Source of the DNA: Dehalococcoidia bacterium
GTDB lineage: Bacteria; Chloroflexota; Dehalococcoidia; Dehalococcoidales; JAUVZE01
Assembly: GCA_030602665.1 (NCBI GenBank)
Contig: JAUVZE010000005.1
Coordinates: forward strand, 1 to 18,694
Direction of reading: 5' to 3'
Length of the DNA: 18,694 nt
Part shown: positions 1 through 7,729 of the stretch, in pieces
Layout of the letters: the number at the start of each line of letters is the position of its first letter
Numbering within the stretch: the stretch's first letter is position 1
Notes under the pieces: model-generated
Databases searched by the model: none
The model's input: the letters and a program-made list of their open reading frames with translations, nothing else
Told to the model about the DNA's origin: nothing
Translations under genes and position numbers: made by a program

Positions 1-1
1 T

Positions 2-592
2 GCCTGCCTATTAGTGGTTCCCTACTATAATAAGCCAACTCAGGACGGCTTATATCAACATTTCAAGATTGTTGCTGAAAGTACTAGCTTACCCTGTATA
101 TTGTACAATGTGCCGTCACGCACCGTTGCCAACCTATCAGCAGACACGGTTATCAAGTTAAGCCATATAGACAACATTATTGGGATAAAAGAAGCTAGTG
201 GTAATCTAGAGCAAATTTCCCGGATTATCAGCAACACCAGAGACGATTTCCTAGTCTGGAGTGGCAATGATAGCGATACCCTGCTCATACTAGTCCTAGG
301 CGGTTATGGTGTTGTTAGCGTTGCCTCTAACCTGGTTGGCAACCAGATTCGGGCAATGATTGATAGCTTTACTAATGGCCAAATAGACGAAGCCGCCAGC
401 ATACACCGCCGCCTTCTGCCCTTAATTAATGCCCTGTTTATTGTGGGCAATCCTATGCCGGTTAAATATGCTCTGAACTATATTGGCTTTAATGTTGGCA
501 AACCACGCTTACCGCTTACTGAGCCTGATGAAAAAACAGCCGCCTTCATCAGAGATACCCTGAAAAACTACCACATTGACCTGCCGGTATAG
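2..592 (+). CDS. dapA: 4-hydroxy-tetrahydrodipicolinate synthase, C-terminal part (cut by window edge)
   Basis: DapA condenses pyruvate with L-aspartate-4-semialdehyde in the diaminopimelate/lysine pathway, in the cytoplasm. The frame is open to the left edge, reading A-C-L-L-V-V-P-Y-Y-N-K-P-T-Q, so the gene starts outside the window. The GTG at 14 lies inside the conserved PYYNKPTQ motif and is not a real start. The motif YNVPSRT carries the catalytic tyrosine (codon 104-106), and GIKEASGN carries the Schiff-base lysine (codon 188-190). The C-terminal helices run through NPMPVKYAL. About 197 of the usual 290 or so residues are visible; the N-terminal third of the barrel is missing only because of the cut. 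No + strand gene follows directly; a palindrome-rich repeat begins within about 40 bases of the stop. The family call is secure. Confidence 0.96.
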   Translation, partial: ACLLVVPYYNKPTQDGLYQHFKIVAESTSLPCILYNVPSRTVANLSADTVIKLSHIDNIIGIKEASGNLEQISRIISNTRDDFLVWSGNDSDTLLILVLGGYGVVSVASNLVGNQIRAMIDSFTNGQIDEAASIHRRLLPLINALFIVGNPMPVKYALNYIGFNVGKPRLPLTEPDEKTAAFIRDTLKNYHIDLPV

Positions 593-597
593 AGGTG

Positions 598-614
598 AAG
601 GAGCTAAGCTCCTT
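598..614. repeat. short inverted repeat just after dapA
   Basis: Arms AAGGAGCT (598-605) and AGCTCCTT (607-614) are perfect complements around one central base, six bases after the dapA stop. There is no U-run after it, so it is not a convincing intrinsic terminator by itself. It may belong to the palindrome cluster that follows. Confidence 0.5.
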
Positions 615-623
615 ATGAGGTCA

Positions 624-834
624 TTTAGCAACCTATCCCCCTGACCCCCTTCCCTTAATAAGGGAAGGGGGAGTGTAAGTAAGAGAGGGGCTAGCCCCTC
701 TCTAAAATCTCTTCCCCCTCTCCTTTTAAGGAGAAGTGGAGCACAAGGAGAGTTAAAGAGAGGCTTCGCCTCTCTTTTAATATTCTTCCCCCTCCCTTAT
801 AAAGGGAGGGGGATAAAGGGGGAGGGTTGCCAAA
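624..834. repeat. MITE-like/REP-like cluster of nested palindromes with inverted ends
   Basis: This non-coding stretch between convergent dapA and the flavoprotein gene is built of hairpins. They are a 12-bp stem at 645-656/660-671 with a 3-base loop, a 22-base perfect palindrome at 682-703, a degenerate CTCCTT/AAGGAG hairpin at 720-733, a 10-bp stem at 755-764/768-777 with a 3-base loop, and an 11-bp stem at 788-798/802-812. The outer ends are inverted: TTTAGCAACC at 624-633 against GGTTGCCAAA at 825-834, each followed inward by C-rich or G-rich tracts. No transposase frame is present and I see no clear target duplication. A non-autonomous mobile repeat or a composite of REP-type palindromes are both possible. 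Confidence 0.7.
755..778. terminator. possible bidirectional intrinsic terminator inside the repeat
   Basis: The stem AAAGAGAGGC / GCCTCTCTTT has a three-base loop (TTC) and is followed by T residues on the + strand (TTTTAAT). On the - strand it gives a similar stem followed by TTT. It sits between convergent dapA (+) and the flavoprotein gene (-), where a shared terminator would make sense. It may simply be one of the repeat palindromes. Confidence 0.35.
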
Positions 835-868
835 TAAATATTAAGGGGGTGAGGTTAATAAATAATCT

Positions 869-2503
869 CTATTTATCGCTGTTGACCGGGACGGTTCTTA
901 AAGTCATCTCTCCATTGTAACAGCAAACTTCTATCGTCTTTAGCCATTGCGCATCATTTTGTTCGGGGTAGTCAGTCCGATAGTGGGCGCCTCGGCTCTC
1001 GGTTCTGGCTAGGGCAACTTTGCAGACCATCTCGGAGACAGTTAACATATTGCCTAGCTTGATAGCTTGAGATAGTTGCCGATAATCGGTTGGCGATACA
1101 GCTTGTAGTTGCTCCCGTAAGGCAAGTATTTCTCTCTGGGCATCGGCAAGGCTCTTCTCATCCCTTATTACCCCAACCTTGTGCCACATAGTTCGCTTTA
1201 ATGATTGTTGCAACTCGTTGAGATTTTCTCTGCCCTGATGTGAGACTAAATCTCTTAGCCTTTCCATCTCAGCTGCCACTTGGCTGTCAGGAGCAGGTAT
1301 CTGCTTCATTTTGGAGGCTCTGGTAGCTGCCCTGTCTCCGGCAATGGTACCGAAGACAAGCGTCTCAGTAAGAGCGTTTCCCTCAATCCTATTGGCACCG
1401 TGAGTACCACCGCAGACCTCACCAGCAGCATATAGGCCATCAAGCTCGGTCTCGCAATTCTCATTTATCTCCACCCCGCCCATAAAAAAGTGAGCGGTAG
1501 GGGCAACCAGAACTTTCTCAGGGTAGTATCTACTATGGGTAAATTGGTGGACTATTTTGAGCTCCTCCTCTGGTATACCAGTAAAATCGAGAGCCAGGTT
1601 GTCCCCAATTCCCCTGTTTTCAGCAATTTCAATCATCATTGCCCTGGATAACATGTCTCTAGTCATTAATTTAAGCTCTTTTATGCCATACTTCTCTAGG
1701 ATGTCCTCACCCAAAGAGTTTCTGATAATGGCACCTTGGCTAACAAGTAGCCCATAGTCATAAATCTTCCTAGCATATTCCCCTAGAGCAGTTGGATAAA
1801 ATTGGACAAAGTCCATATCCCGCAAAGAAGCACCAATTTCATAGGCCAAGGCATAGCCGTCTCCTGTTGTCCCTAAGGCATTATCTGACCTGAGGTAGAG
1901 TTCCCCAGCTCCACCAGTGGCTAGGATGGTGGACTTAGCCTTGAAGACAAGCACCTGCCCGTTATGGTCAATCCCAAGCACTCCTGCAACCATATCCCCC
2001 ACCTTCAGTAACTTAGTCACCAAAATACCCTCTTCAAATTGCACACCTATGCTGGCGGCATATTCACGCATCGGCCTGGTAAGACTAATGCCTGCTTTCA
2101 CTCCAACAACATTCCTAGGATAGGTATGTCCAGGCGAGTACTGTAGCTTTAAATCTCCATTCTGCTTCTCAAAGTTGACTCCAAACTGCATTAAATCGTA
2201 GACCTGCTGTGTTGCCCCATGCGTCATTATCTCCACCAGCCTTCGGTCATTAATGAGGCGTCCCGCGGTGATGGTGTCTCTGAGGTATACTTCAGGGGAA
2301 TCGCCAGCACCTTTCCAGATGCCGCTGGCAGCAAATGCACCTCCAGAAATAGCGGTATTATTGCGGAAACCAACTGGTGACTCCGATAATAACACCACAT
2401 CAAGGGCATGTTTCTTGGCTTCAATAGCAGCCTTTAATCCGGCGGCGCCACCGCCTATTACCAATACGTCAGTATTTACTGTTTGAGGGGTTTTCAGTTC
2501 CAT
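869..2503 (-). CDS. FAD-dependent oxidoreductase, fumarate reductase / L-aspartate oxidase flavoprotein family
   Basis: This 544-residue protein has the layout of the SdhA/FrdA/NadB family. It has an N-terminal dinucleotide-binding VIGGGAAGLKAA (residues 15-26), an FAD/capping region, LALDFTGIP near 303-311, PTAHFFMGG (335-343), the FAD motif GLYAAGEVCGGTHGANR (356-372), and a helical tail ending in SRGAHYRTDYP (503-513). The stretch NNTAISGGAF replaces the histidine site used for covalent FAD in SdhA, so FAD is probably non-covalent. The usual FVQFHPT is FVQFYPT (Tyr236), and the usual RGEGA segment with the proton-donating arginine is shortened to VSQGAIIRN (254-262). The actual substrate is therefore uncertain. 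ATG at 2503 has a good Shine-Dalgarno sequence (AGAGGT, eight bases away). It is the last gene of the purA operon, 56 bases after purA, with no iron-sulfur subunit beside it. Confidence 0.8.
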   Translation of the reverse strand: MELKTPQTVNTDVLVIGGGAAGLKAAIEAKKHALDVVLLSESPVGFRNNTAISGGAFAASGIWKGAGDSPEVYLRDTITAGRLINDRRLVEIMTHGATQQVYDLMQFGVNFEKQNGDLKLQYSPGHTYPRNVVGVKAGISLTRPMREYAASIGVQFEEGILVTKLLKVGDMVAGVLGIDHNGQVLVFKAKSTILATGGAGELYLRSDNALGTTGDGYALAYEIGASLRDMDFVQFYPTALGEYARKIYDYGLLVSQGAIIRNSLGEDILEKYGIKELKLMTRDMLSRAMMIEIAENRGIGDNLALDFTGIPEEELKIVHQFTHSRYYPEKVLVAPTAHFFMGGVEINENCETELDGLYAAGEVCGGTHGANRIEGNALTETLVFGTIAGDRAATRASKMKQIPAPDSQVAAEMERLRDLVSHQGRENLNELQQSLKRTMWHKVGVIRDEKSLADAQREILALREQLQAVSPTDYRQLSQAIKLGNMLTVSEMVCKVALARTESRGAHYRTDYPEQNDAQWLKTIEVCCYNGEMTLRTVPVNSDK

Positions 2504-2559
2504 TTATATCACCTCTGACAGCCAAAGGGGCAGTAATCGCAGAATATTGCTAAGTGATA

Positions 2560-3843
2560 CTAAAGGATAGGCGTTTTATGAATCGTCTGCTCTCGTCTTG
2601 GTCCAACACAGATAAGCTTGACGGGACAGCCAATAAGCTCTTCCAGTCTGGCCAGGTATTTTTTTGCCTCGGGAGGTAACTTGTCATATTCGTTAATATG
2701 ACTGGTGGGAGCTTGCCATCCCGGTAGCTCTTCATAGATAGGTTGGCACCGTTCCAGAGCAGTTATACTAGCTGGGAAATAATTGATGGTCTGCTTATCC
2801 AGTTTATAGCCGACACATATCTTAAGGCGGGGAAAGACATCAAGAATATCAAGGCGGGTAATTGCTACTCCGGTAAAGCCGTTAATTCGGCTGGTGAAGC
2901 GAGCGGCAACAGCGTCAAACCAACCACAACGGCGAGGTCTACCAGTAGTAGTGCCATATTCATGGGCTCGTTCCCGAATTAAGTTACCCACTTCATCCTT
3001 TAACTCAGTAGGCATGGGACCGCTACCAACCCGGGTGCAGTAAGCCTTGAATACACCAAGGATGTGATTAAGCCGGTTAGGACTTATCCCAGCCCCCAAA
3101 CAGCCGCCACTAGCTAGCGGTGAAGAAGAGGTAGTATAAGGATAAGTGCCAAAATCAGGGTCAAGCAGGCTTCCCTGAGCTCCTTCTAACAGAACCAGCT
3201 CCCCCTTATTTAACGCCTCCTCCACCATTATAGACGTCTCCCGAATATAAGGAGCCAGACGCTCAGCATACTGGCAATAATCGTTATATACCTCATCCAG
3301 TGATAGTGGGTTGACCTCGTAGACCTTGGTCAAAATAATGTTTTTGTATTCCAGAATAAACCGAAGTCGTTCCAGCAAGGCTTTCTTATCTAGGAGGTCG
3401 CCAGCTCTAATGCCTAGCCTAGCCGCTTTATCAGTAAAGGCAGGACCGACACCTTTGCGTGTTGTCCCCAGTGCCTTGCCGGCTCGTGATTCCTCTTCTA
3501 GCCCATCAAGAAGGATGTGATATGGCATAATCAGGTGAGCTCGGTCACTGATAAATAGTTTAGCAGTATCCACACCACGCTCATTTAGCTGGCCTATTTC
3601 ACTAATTAGCACTGCGGGATTAATCACTACCCCGTTGCCAATAATGCAAACCGTGTGCCGATAAAAGATACCAGAAGGAACAAGGTGCAGTTTAAACTCA
3701 CCGTAGGGGTTAACCACGGTGTGCCCGGCATTATCACCACCGGAGAAACGCACCACTATGCTGGCTTTCTCTGCCAGCAGGTCAACCACCTTGCCCTTTC
3801 CCTCATCCCCCCATTGGCCTCCAATTACTGCGATAACTGGCAT
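2560..3843 (-). CDS. purA: adenylosuccinate synthetase
   Basis: PurA joins IMP and aspartate using GTP to make adenylosuccinate, the first step from IMP to AMP. The 427-residue protein is full length for the family. The N-terminus GGQWGDEGKGK holds the GTP-binding loop and catalytic Asp13; NAGHTVV holds catalytic His41. GTTRKGVGP, LLEGAQG, the DPDFGTYPYTTSS stretch, TRVGSGPMPTE and TTTGRPRRCGWFD follow in the expected order, and CVGPRREQTI near the end matches the guanine-binding region. ATG at 3843 is preceded by AGGAGG with close to ideal spacing. It lies 15 bases after the phosphatidyltransferase gene and 56 bases before the flavoprotein gene, so it is probably co-transcribed with an inositol-lipid module to which it has no obvious biochemical link. 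Confidence 0.98.
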   Translation of the reverse strand: MPVIAVIGGQWGDEGKGKVVDLLAEKASIVVRFSGGDNAGHTVVNPYGEFKLHLVPSGIFYRHTVCIIGNGVVINPAVLISEIGQLNERGVDTAKLFISDRAHLIMPYHILLDGLEEESRAGKALGTTRKGVGPAFTDKAARLGIRAGDLLDKKALLERLRFILEYKNIILTKVYEVNPLSLDEVYNDYCQYAERLAPYIRETSIMVEEALNKGELVLLEGAQGSLLDPDFGTYPYTTSSSPLASGGCLGAGISPNRLNHILGVFKAYCTRVGSGPMPTELKDEVGNLIRERAHEYGTTTGRPRRCGWFDAVAARFTSRINGFTGVAITRLDILDVFPRLKICVGYKLDKQTINYFPASITALERCQPIYEELPGWQAPTSHINEYDKLPPEAKKYLARLEELIGCPVKLICVGPRREQTIHKTPIL

Positions 3844-3858
3844 ATTCCCTCCTAAAAG

Positions 3859-4503
3859 CTATTTAACCTTGGTTTGCCGCCACACATAAAGTAGCCTTTG
3901 AACAACGGTGATAAAGCTAAATACCACTATAATAGCTAAGGCAATAACTAAGGCATAAGCAATCTGGTTTAGCAAGAGGCCTAGCGCCAGCACAACGACC
4001 CTCTCGGCTCGAGTAAATAATCCTGCCTGACACTCCAAGCCTAGTGCCTCCGCCCTAGCCCTAATATAGCTTACCAGCAGTGAGCCAAGCAAGGCAACAC
4101 CAACCAGTAGAATATGGGCGACTTGCTGTTCTCTAGCATATAGTACTAAAATACCAAGCAGCACCACGGCTTCAGATAAGCGGTCAAGTGTAGAGTCAAG
4201 AATAGCGCCAAAGCGGGTAGCCCGGTTGGTATAGCGAGCCAGTGCTCCATCCAGAATATCAAAAAAACCGGCGATAAGCACCACCAGCCCGGCAGCAAAA
4301 AGGTGCCCAGTAATAATAAGTGCCGCCGCACCTAAAGATAGCAAGAACCCAAACCAGGTTATGGTGGTGGGCGTTATTGCTGTCCTGGCCAAAAGTCGCG
4401 CCACTGGCTCGGTAACGCGATAGGCTATAGTCTTACGAATCTGGTATAACCTTGCCACTGAAGGTGGCTCTCCTGTAGCTGTATTATCTAAACTATCTCC
4501 CAT
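3859..4503 (-). CDS. CDP-alcohol phosphatidyltransferase, phosphatidylinositol-phosphate synthase type
   Basis: This integral membrane enzyme is predicted to move a phosphatidyl group from CDP-diacylglycerol to an alcohol, here most likely inositol-3-phosphate. The family signature D-x2-D-G-x2-A-R-x8-G-x3-D-x3-D is complete at residues 82-107 (DILDGALAR, then G99, D103, D107). Hydrophobic helices span about 47-82, 112-122, 129-147 and 168-202. YIRARAEALGL followed by TRAERVV (146-171) resembles the mycobacterial/archaeal inositol-phosphate synthases more than PgsA glycerol-phosphate enzymes. The start chosen is ATG at 4503 (214 residues), overlapping the upstream glycosyltransferase end by 11 bases. 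A longer frame reaches 4674, but its extra 57 residues only overlap that gene out of frame. No clear ribosome site is visible, so translational coupling is likely. The inositol specificity is inferred from these residues and from ino1 next door. Confidence 0.85.
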   Translation of the reverse strand: MGDSLDNTATGEPPSVARLYQIRKTIAYRVTEPVARLLARTAITPTTITWFGFLLSLGAAALIITGHLFAAGLVVLIAGFFDILDGALARYTNRATRFGAILDSTLDRLSEAVVLLGILVLYAREQQVAHILLVGVALLGSLLVSYIRARAEALGLECQAGLFTRAERVVVLALGLLLNQIAYALVIALAIIVVFSFITVVQRLLYVWRQTKVK

Positions 4504-5695
4504 CTTTTGCCAAGACCGAAGATATAGTTTCACCTTCCGGGAACCGCTTGTTCCATGGGGGTTCACTAAGCACCCGAGCATAATAACTGAGCACCCTTTG
4601 GGCAATGTGTTCCCAGCTATATTCCTTGGCCTTAAGTATTCCCCTAGCTCCCATCTGTTGCCGATATGACTCATCAGTCATCAAGGAAATTAGAGCTTGG
4701 GCTAACATTTCTTCATCTTTTGGTGGCACCAGCAGCCCGTCAACACCGTGAGTTATTACGCTGGCATAACCCTCTATATTGGAAGCAACAACTGGCTTAC
4801 CGACAGCCATAGCCTCAAGTAGAACAATGCCAAAGCTTTCCCGACCGGTAGCCGGAGAACAGAAAACTTGGGCAGTTTTATAGTATCTGGGTAACTCATT
4901 ATAGGAAACGTAGCCAACAAAAACAGCATCCTCCAAGCCGCTGCGCCTAACCTGTCTCTCATACTTCTTGCGCAGTCTGGTGCCGGGACCAACTACGATA
5001 AGTCGGCAATTAGAAACTTCCTGTTTAACCCGTTGGTAGGCTTTAAGGAGATGGGGTAAGCCTTTTCGTTTCTCCAGGCGACCAACAAAGAGAATGTTTA
5101 TTTTCCCATCGCAGAACCTCTCAATGGGGGATACGTCAGGCGAGAAGTGCTCTAAATCTACGCCATTAGGGATAATATTGTAGTATCCGGGGATATATTT
5201 ACGGGCAAAATCCATCGCCGGTTTGGACACGGCGATTTTGCCGTTGAGCTTGCGCCGCCGCCTATTCAACATCATCCTGCCAATAGGTCTACCAAAGTTA
5301 TACCCAGACATGCCCAGAAATGTGCCGTGGCACGCATGAAAGGTGCCTATATTTACGGCATTGTCTGAAAACCGGAGTACTGCACTGCAAAGCATGGGCA
5401 TGAATGGCTCATGCAGGTGAATAATGTCAAACTTTTCTTGGGCTAATACTTCCTTTATTTTAGATGCCAGTCTGAGTGATATGGTAATACGAGCGATAGA
5501 GCCACTGGCAGGAACAGGTCGAGGTTTACCAATTGGTATAAACCTGTCACCAAAGCTGGGGACAGCTTTAGAGGCGGGAGCAATAACCTTAACCTGGTGA
5601 CCCATCTTGGTAAAGTGATGCTCCAATGCTGAGATATGATTGACCACACCACCAGGGTAGGCGAAGTCATAAGGGGAAACCAACGCAATCTTCAT
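4493..5695 (-). CDS. GT4-family glycosyltransferase, PimA-like
   Basis: This is a 400-residue GT-B fold glycosyltransferase. The N-terminal domain starts MKIALVSPYDF with the acceptor-side glycine loop PGGVVNH (14-20). TFHACHG (118-124) places His120 where PimA has its catalytic histidine. The C-terminal domain has IPNGVD (175-180), VGRLEKRKG (204-212, the basic residues that bind the sugar-nucleotide phosphates) and RESFGIVLLEAM (285-296), the E-x7-E motif of the family. PimA of actinobacteria mannosylates phosphatidylinositol at the inner membrane face. The flanking ino1 and phosphatidylinositol-phosphate synthase genes support a similar lipid acceptor here, but the donor sugar cannot be read from sequence. 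ATG at 5695 has a weak AGGCAG ribosome site. It follows ino1 by 58 bases and overlaps the next gene by 11. Confidence 0.88.
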   Translation of the reverse strand: MKIALVSPYDFAYPGGVVNHISALEHHFTKMGHQVKVIAPASKAVPSFGDRFIPIGKPRPVPASGSIARITISLRLASKIKEVLAQEKFDIIHLHEPFMPMLCSAVLRFSDNAVNIGTFHACHGTFLGMSGYNFGRPIGRMMLNRRRRKLNGKIAVSKPAMDFARKYIPGYYNIIPNGVDLEHFSPDVSPIERFCDGKINILFVGRLEKRKGLPHLLKAYQRVKQEVSNCRLIVVGPGTRLRKKYERQVRRSGLEDAVFVGYVSYNELPRYYKTAQVFCSPATGRESFGIVLLEAMAVGKPVVASNIEGYASVITHGVDGLLVPPKDEEMLAQALISLMTDESYRQQMGARGILKAKEYSWEHIAQRVLSYYARVLSEPPWNKRFPEGETISSVLAKDGR

Positions 5696-5753
5696 AATTA
5701 GCTGCCTAAATCCCAGCCGTAAGTTTATTCAAGCTATCACCAATAAGGATAGT

Positions 5754-6866
5754 TCACCCTTTTCCTTGCCCAGGTTGTGTAGACGGCTCGCTCTTTAGCG
5801 ACTCAGCAATAAACTCTTCCACCAGGTGGCGAGCTTCATCATCAGTATATTGGATAGGTGGTGATTTCATAAAGTAGGCAGAGGGAGCTATTAGTGTCCC
5901 CTTTAATCCTCGGTCCAGGGCAAGTTTACCGCACCTGATAGCGTCAATAACCACCCCGGCTGAGTTTGGGCTATCCCACACCTCAAGTTTCAACTCCAGG
6001 TTTAAAGGGACATCGCCGAAGGTCCGTCCCTCCATCCTGATATGGCAAAACTTGCGGTCCTCAAGCCAGGGAACATAATCACTGGGGCCAACATGGATAT
6101 TATCAGCATCAAGTTCATAATCTAACTGAGAGGTAACCGCAGTGGTTTTAGATATCTTTTTAGACTCAAGGCGTTCTCGCTCTAGCATATTAAGGAAATC
6201 GGTATTGCCGCCAAAGTTCAGTTGATAGGTTCGCTCCAGCCTGACGCCACGGTCTCCGAATAGCCGGGTAAGGACACGGTGAACAATAGTTGCTCCTACC
6301 TGGGATTTTATATCATCACCAATAATCGGTAGCCCTCTTTGCTCAAAGCGTTCCTGCCAGTACTTCTCGCGGGCAATAAAAACCGGGATACAGTTGATAA
6401 AGGCACAGCCAGCCACCAGCACCTGCTCTATATACCATTTGGTTGCCTCTTCGCTGCCTACCGGTAGGTAGTTAATCACCACATCGGTCTTGGTGTCCTT
6501 CAGTATCTTAACTATATCAGCGGTTGGTCCGGGTGCTTTCTTTATTATCTGGGACAGGTACTTACCTAAACCATCATGGGTCATACCACGCTCAACTTTG
6601 ACACCGGTAGCTGGCACATCACAGAACTTGAAGGTGTTATTGGGTGGGGTAGAGATTGCCTTCGTCAGTTCTTTGCCAACCTTGTTCTTATCAATATCAA
6701 AGGCGGCGACAAACTTGATGTCACTTATATGGTACCCCCCTAGATTGACATGCATAAGCCCGGGGACGAATTCATTCTCTTTCGCCTTCTGATAATAGTA
6801 AACGCCTTGAATTAATGATGAGGCACAATTGCCCACTCCAATTATAGCTACATTTATATTACCCAA
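5754..6866 (-). CDS. ino1: myo-inositol-1-phosphate synthase (inositol-3-phosphate synthase), mycobacterial type
   Basis: Ino1 converts glucose-6-phosphate to 1L-myo-inositol-1-phosphate (also called D-inositol-3-phosphate) using bound NAD, the entry step to inositol compounds. The protein is 370 residues, the length of the short bacterial form. Visible motifs are the NAD-binding VAIIGVGNCASS (6-17), NYLPVGSEEA (132-141), GDDIKSQVGAT (183-193, containing the catalytic lysine region), NFGGNTDFLNM (217-227), VGPSDYVPWL (259-268) and WDSPNSAGVVIDA (297-309). The start is TTG at 6866: the codon two upstream is a stop and the NAD motif begins at once, so nothing longer is possible. A strong AAAGGAGGG lies ten bases upstream. 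It is the first gene of the inositol-lipid/purA operon, divergent from the PHP gene. Confidence 0.96.
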   Translation of the reverse strand: MGNINVAIIGVGNCASSLIQGVYYYQKAKENEFVPGLMHVNLGGYHISDIKFVAAFDIDKNKVGKELTKAISTPPNNTFKFCDVPATGVKVERGMTHDGLGKYLSQIIKKAPGPTADIVKILKDTKTDVVINYLPVGSEEATKWYIEQVLVAGCAFINCIPVFIAREKYWQERFEQRGLPIIGDDIKSQVGATIVHRVLTRLFGDRGVRLERTYQLNFGGNTDFLNMLERERLESKKISKTTAVTSQLDYELDADNIHVGPSDYVPWLEDRKFCHIRMEGRTFGDVPLNLELKLEVWDSPNSAGVVIDAIRCGKLALDRGLKGTLIAPSAYFMKSPPIQYTDDEARHLVEEFIAESLKSEPSTQPGQGKG

Positions 6867-6875
6867 GTTTCAATT

Positions 6876-6910
6876 ACCCTCCTTTCTACCACAGAGGCTG
6901 CCACAGGAGG
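6876..6910 (-). promoter_or_regulatory. ino1 ribosome-binding site with an upstream complementary CCTCCT
   Basis: On the - strand the ino1 Shine-Dalgarno AGGAGG (6883-6878) is preceded by an exact complement, CCTCCT (6910-6905), 21 bases earlier in the leader. Pairing would hide the ribosome site of a TTG-start gene. I see only a six-base stem, so this is a suggestion of translational control and not a demonstrated switch. Confidence 0.25.
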
Positions 6911-6991
6911 CTTGCTCAAGTTAGCTTTCTTGTGTTATTCTCAACTAACTACCTCGCTAATCGAATTGCCAAATAAATACGAGGTTTAGCA

Positions 6992-7663
6992 ATGGTCTAT
7001 GATTTCCACACCCATACTACACTAAGTGACGGTGAACTCTTACCGATTGAGCTAATCAGGCGTGCTCTAGTTAATAATTATGGTGTCATTGCCCTCACTG
7101 ACCATGCTGCCACCGGCGAATTAAACCGTATAATCCAAGAGACCACCGAAGCATGTGCCTTAGCCCGGTCACACTGGAATATCCTGGCTATCCCCGGCAT
7201 AGAACTTACCCATGTTCCTGCTGACGCTATCGCTGAAGCCGCTAAGAAGGCCAAGGAACTGGGAGCATGGATTGTAATGGTTCACGGTGAAACAATTGTA
7301 GAACCGGTTGAAAAAGGGACAAACCTAGCAGCACTCCATAGCCCCCACGTTGATATTTTGGCTCACCCTGGACTTCTCAGCTTGGAAGAAGCCCAACTAG
7401 CTGCCACCAACGGCATCTTCCTTGAAATCAGTGCCAGAAAAGGCCACTGTTTAACCAATGGACACATTGCCTCTTTAGCTCAGCAAGTAGGAGCCAAGCT
7501 CCTATTAAACTCCGATGCTCATAGCCAACACGAGTTACTTACCACATCTCTAGCTCATGCCATTGCTCATGGAGCTGGTCTAGATGATACCGCCTGCCGG
7601 CAAATGTTAACGCTCAATCCCCGGGCTTTAATTAAAAACCTGCCTTCTGGCTACCGGAACTAA
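6992..7663 (+). CDS. PHP-domain metal-dependent phosphoesterase (histidinol-phosphatase-like)
   Basis: This 223-residue protein has the full set of PHP metal-site motifs. They are DFHTHTTLSDG (His6, His8, Asp13), LTDHA (His38), PGIELTH (Glu71), VMVHGE (His98), ILAHPG (His125) and NSDAHS (Asp175, His177). PHP proteins are cytosolic hydrolases acting on phosphate monoesters or diesters; the group includes histidinol phosphatase and nucleotide or 3'-5' exonuclease-type members. The short single-domain form gives no clue to the exact substrate. ATG at 6992 has GAGG seven bases upstream. The gene stands alone on the + strand, divergent from ino1 across 125 bases and facing the zinc-ribbon gene. 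An inositol-monophosphate phosphatase role beside ino1 would be attractive but is only speculation. I see no clear promoter in the divergent gap. Confidence 0.88.
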   Translation: MVYDFHTHTTLSDGELLPIELIRRALVNNYGVIALTDHAATGELNRIIQETTEACALARSHWNILAIPGIELTHVPADAIAEAAKKAKELGAWIVMVHGETIVEPVEKGTNLAALHSPHVDILAHPGLLSLEEAQLAATNGIFLEISARKGHCLTNGHIASLAQQVGAKLLLNSDAHSQHELLTTSLAHAIAHGAGLDDTACRQMLTLNPRALIKNLPSGYRN

Positions 7664-7729
7664 TATAGGTCAACCACGCACGGGCAAACAAATCCTCTAC
7701 GCCGTCAGCCTTATTGGTCTTTCTGTTAA

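Noticed and set aside
4504..4674. 57-residue N-terminal extension of the phosphatidyltransferase frame
   Set aside because: It overlaps the end of the glycosyltransferase gene out of frame and has no family similarity or membrane or signal character; ATG 4503 fits the family start.
6966..6979. A 14-base match (TTGCCAAATAAATA) with 827-840 at the end of the palindrome cluster
   Set aside because: A match of this length is expected about once by chance in a window of this size, and the flanks do not match.
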